A stretch of DNA of 64,000 bases from Rotaria macrura (taxonomy: Eukaryota > Rotifera > Eurotatoria > Philodinida > Philodinidae): positions 115,305 to 179,304 of the forward strand of contig OENT01000162.1 in assembly GCA_900239685.1 (NCBI GenBank), in the 5' to 3' direction. Below, piece by piece: positions 62,585 through 64,000 of the stretch. Positions within the stretch are counted from its first letter, which is position 1; each line of letters begins with the position of its first letter. The notes under the pieces were generated by a model that was not told the origin of the DNA, searched no databases, and saw nothing but the letters and a program-made list of their open reading frames with translations. Position numbers and translations under genes: made by a program.

Positions 62585-62947
62585 ATGTACAGAAAAAATG
62601 AACTTTTTCGTCTGAACGTGAAGAAATCAATTGCTCTTGCTTTTGTCCCATGGGCTGACATCACAACAGCGTTTGATCTGGTGGCTGGTGACTTCGAAGA
62701 TGAGGCCCAAGAATTCTTGAACTATTTCGAGAAAAACGGGGTAGTGGAACCGAAGAAGCGAAGTAAGTAAAAAGATTCCTACATTAGTCATTTATTTGTG
62801 TAAAATTATTCCTAATCTTTAGGCTTCGGAAGAAAGAAACCTTTATTCAATCATAAGCTTTGGAATATTTACTATAGAGCGATCGGCAATCTTCCACGCT
62901 CGAACGATTCAATAGAAAGTTGCCTTCTGTACATGTCTTTTTTGTAA
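62585..62947 (+). pseudogene. MULE-type transposase C-terminal remnant (FLYWCH/MULE family)
   Basis: Two pieces, 62585-62762 and 62823-62947, joined over a 60-base GT-AG intron, give 100 residues. The text MYRKNELFRLNVKKSIALAF, then FEKNGVVEP, then RKKPLFNHKLWNIYYRAIGN and LPRSNDSIES matches the segment after the catalytic domain of animal MULE transposases associated with FLYWCH zinc fingers. That segment normally reads PLFP..WNVYDR..LPRTNNSVEGWH. The D-D-E catalytic core and zinc finger upstream are absent, and the frame stops right after IES, before the usual EGWHR. This looks like a decayed element fragment, though the spliceable intron leaves open a small domesticated gene. Confidence 0.6.
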
Positions 62948-63660
62948 ATAAAGAAATCTATGATGCATTGATAGCTTCACTGAACATCGATTGAAAAATG
63001 TGAACTTCATCGTTTTGACACGATTTATTCTTACGTATATAAATAAATGTATATGCAATTTTTGCGATGAATTGATCCGTCATCTCTCTGCTCTAAAATA
63101 CTTTTAGAAGGGCTTCAAATCGAAAAAAATTAGATGTGTTGGTAAAAACGAATACTCTTTTTAACCCAATTGTCAAGATATAGAGTAATGAAAAATTTCC
63201 TCGGTCGCGATGTTCAGTGATCTGACGGAACATCTCTTAAACATGTCAATTGTAATAAGGGTTTTAGAATTCCGTGTTAACTTAGGATTTCTATTCTCAG
63301 ATATTCATGATTTCTGCTCTAATGATACCATTAATAAAATATTTGCTTTTTTTCCAGGATGACTAGTTTCAATCCAGTTTTTTGCTAGTTGTGCTTTAGA
63401 AAATTGTTAAGCATTCTTTTCTATGATTTGGGCGCTAACATTATGAAGATTATCAATAGATTCATCAATGTTTCTATCGTACAATATTTTCTGAATAACA
63501 CTATAACCACAACAATACTTTTTACTTTTAGAATCTGTTTCTTTTCCAACGTTGAATATGAATTGAAAGTGTTCTGTGATAAAAATTTCCCTTAGTCTCT
63601 CTGACTCCTTTTACATGTAACACAATGCTGGTACATCTTGCTTTGTCTTCATTTTTTAGT
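62948..63660. other. Non-coding AT-rich stretch
   Basis: About 0.7 kb between the transposase remnant and the terminal repeats. No gene, RNA or motif recognised. Confidence 0.45.
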
Positions 63661-63679
63661 CGATACCCTAGTCGTACAT

Positions 63680-64000
63680 CTTGTAAGCAAGATCTTGGGT
63701 ACAGATAAGTGAATAGATCTTGAAAATTTTGGTACAAGATCTTATTACAGATGTTGGGTACAGATGTGTAAGATCTTAGGTAAGAATACATAATATCTTG
63801 AATACGTACTAAGATAAAACGTGTTGTATGTGTCATAATTTTCGACACCACGTACGACGCATTCTGAAAACGTGGTTCGAACCTACACCCAGGTCGAACA
63901 CCCACCGTCGTAAACGGTCGTTTACGGAGATAAACGGAGATAAACGCAGATCGTACACGACCTCCGTATACGATCATCGTATACGGGGAAAAACGATGTG
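63680..64000. repeat. Direct-repeat and palindrome-rich region at the window end
   Basis: Variants of AGATCTTGGGTACAGAT recur at about 63690, 63730, 63750 and 63770. Then 63905-64000 holds dense inverted repeats: CGTAAACG-GT-CGTTTACG, tandem GAGATAAACG, and the palindrome CGTATACGATCATCGTATACG. This structure is typical of a mobile-element end or satellite-like repeat, but no family can be named and the region runs out of the window. Confidence 0.55.

Noticed and set aside
63870..63912. B-box-like GGTTCGAACC words suggesting a tRNA or SINE
   Set aside because: No cloverleaf, A box or pol III terminator at correct spacing could be found; it may still be part of a repeat.
63528..63977. 149-residue minus-strand frame over the terminal repeats
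   Set aside because: Its N-terminal part is a translation of palindromic repeats; no domain seen.
1..64000. CRISPR arrays, bacterial operons or phage genes
   Set aside because: All recognised genes are animal genes with spliceosomal introns; no regularly spaced repeats were seen.

Overview
The window is nuclear DNA from an animal. It is AT-rich (roughly 70% by eye). Genes are split by many short GT-AG introns, mostly 40-80 nt with a few of 0.4-2.2 kb, and they encode metazoan proteins: a receptor tyrosine phosphatase, semaphorin, nicastrin, CPEB and Nanos. The compact intron style, the animal gene set and a short run of TGTGGG-type repeat (the telomere unit I recall for bdelloid rotifers) suggest a bdelloid rotifer. 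This is inference; no ribosomal or mitochondrial marker is present to settle it.

Layout from left to right. Positions 1-8759 (-): receptor-type protein tyrosine phosphatase, C-terminus cut by the window edge. 12259-13551 (+): three-LIM-domain protein. 13933-15288 (-): intronless beta-1,3-glucosyltransferase (B3GLCT type), divergent from a sperm-tail PG-rich repeat protein at 15357-16743 (+). That gene converges on an intronless KCTD-type BTB protein at 16872-17741 (-). 19391-20043 (-): phosphohistidine phosphatase. 21314-22119 (-): translation factor eIF6. 23235-28640 (+): two tandem ENPP4/5-like ectonucleotide pyrophosphatases/phosphodiesterases. 31316-34731 (-): CPEB1-like cytoplasmic polyadenylation regulator, head-to-head with a Nanos-like gene at 37776-38600 (+). 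40866-44254 (-): transmembrane semaphorin. 46615-58097 (-): a long PLAT-repeat gene resembling LOXHD1. 58234-58306 (-): tRNA-Phe(GAA). 58391-61725 (+): nicastrin. The last 2 kb hold a MULE-type transposase remnant, a telomere-like short repeat and palindrome-rich repeats.

Most multi-exon models were rebuilt by hand from splice sites, and the exon lengths keep frame across every junction: PTPR, LIM, STPG, PHPT1, eIF6, both ENPPs, CPEB, Nanos, semaphorin and nicastrin. The PLAT gene is solid in parts but some of its exons are approximate. There is no operon logic here; neighbours are mostly unrelated housekeeping, signalling and cilium/sperm genes. The suggestive neighbourhood is CPEB next to Nanos, two germline translational regulators sharing one 3 kb upstream region. 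I see no defence system, CRISPR array or clearly novel multigene system. The most unusual points are a Nanos protein with a half-missing second zinc knuckle, an inactive second phosphatase domain, a tRNA gene set inside a 293-bp divergent promoter, and the reconstruction of one PLAT-repeat gene of about 12 units.
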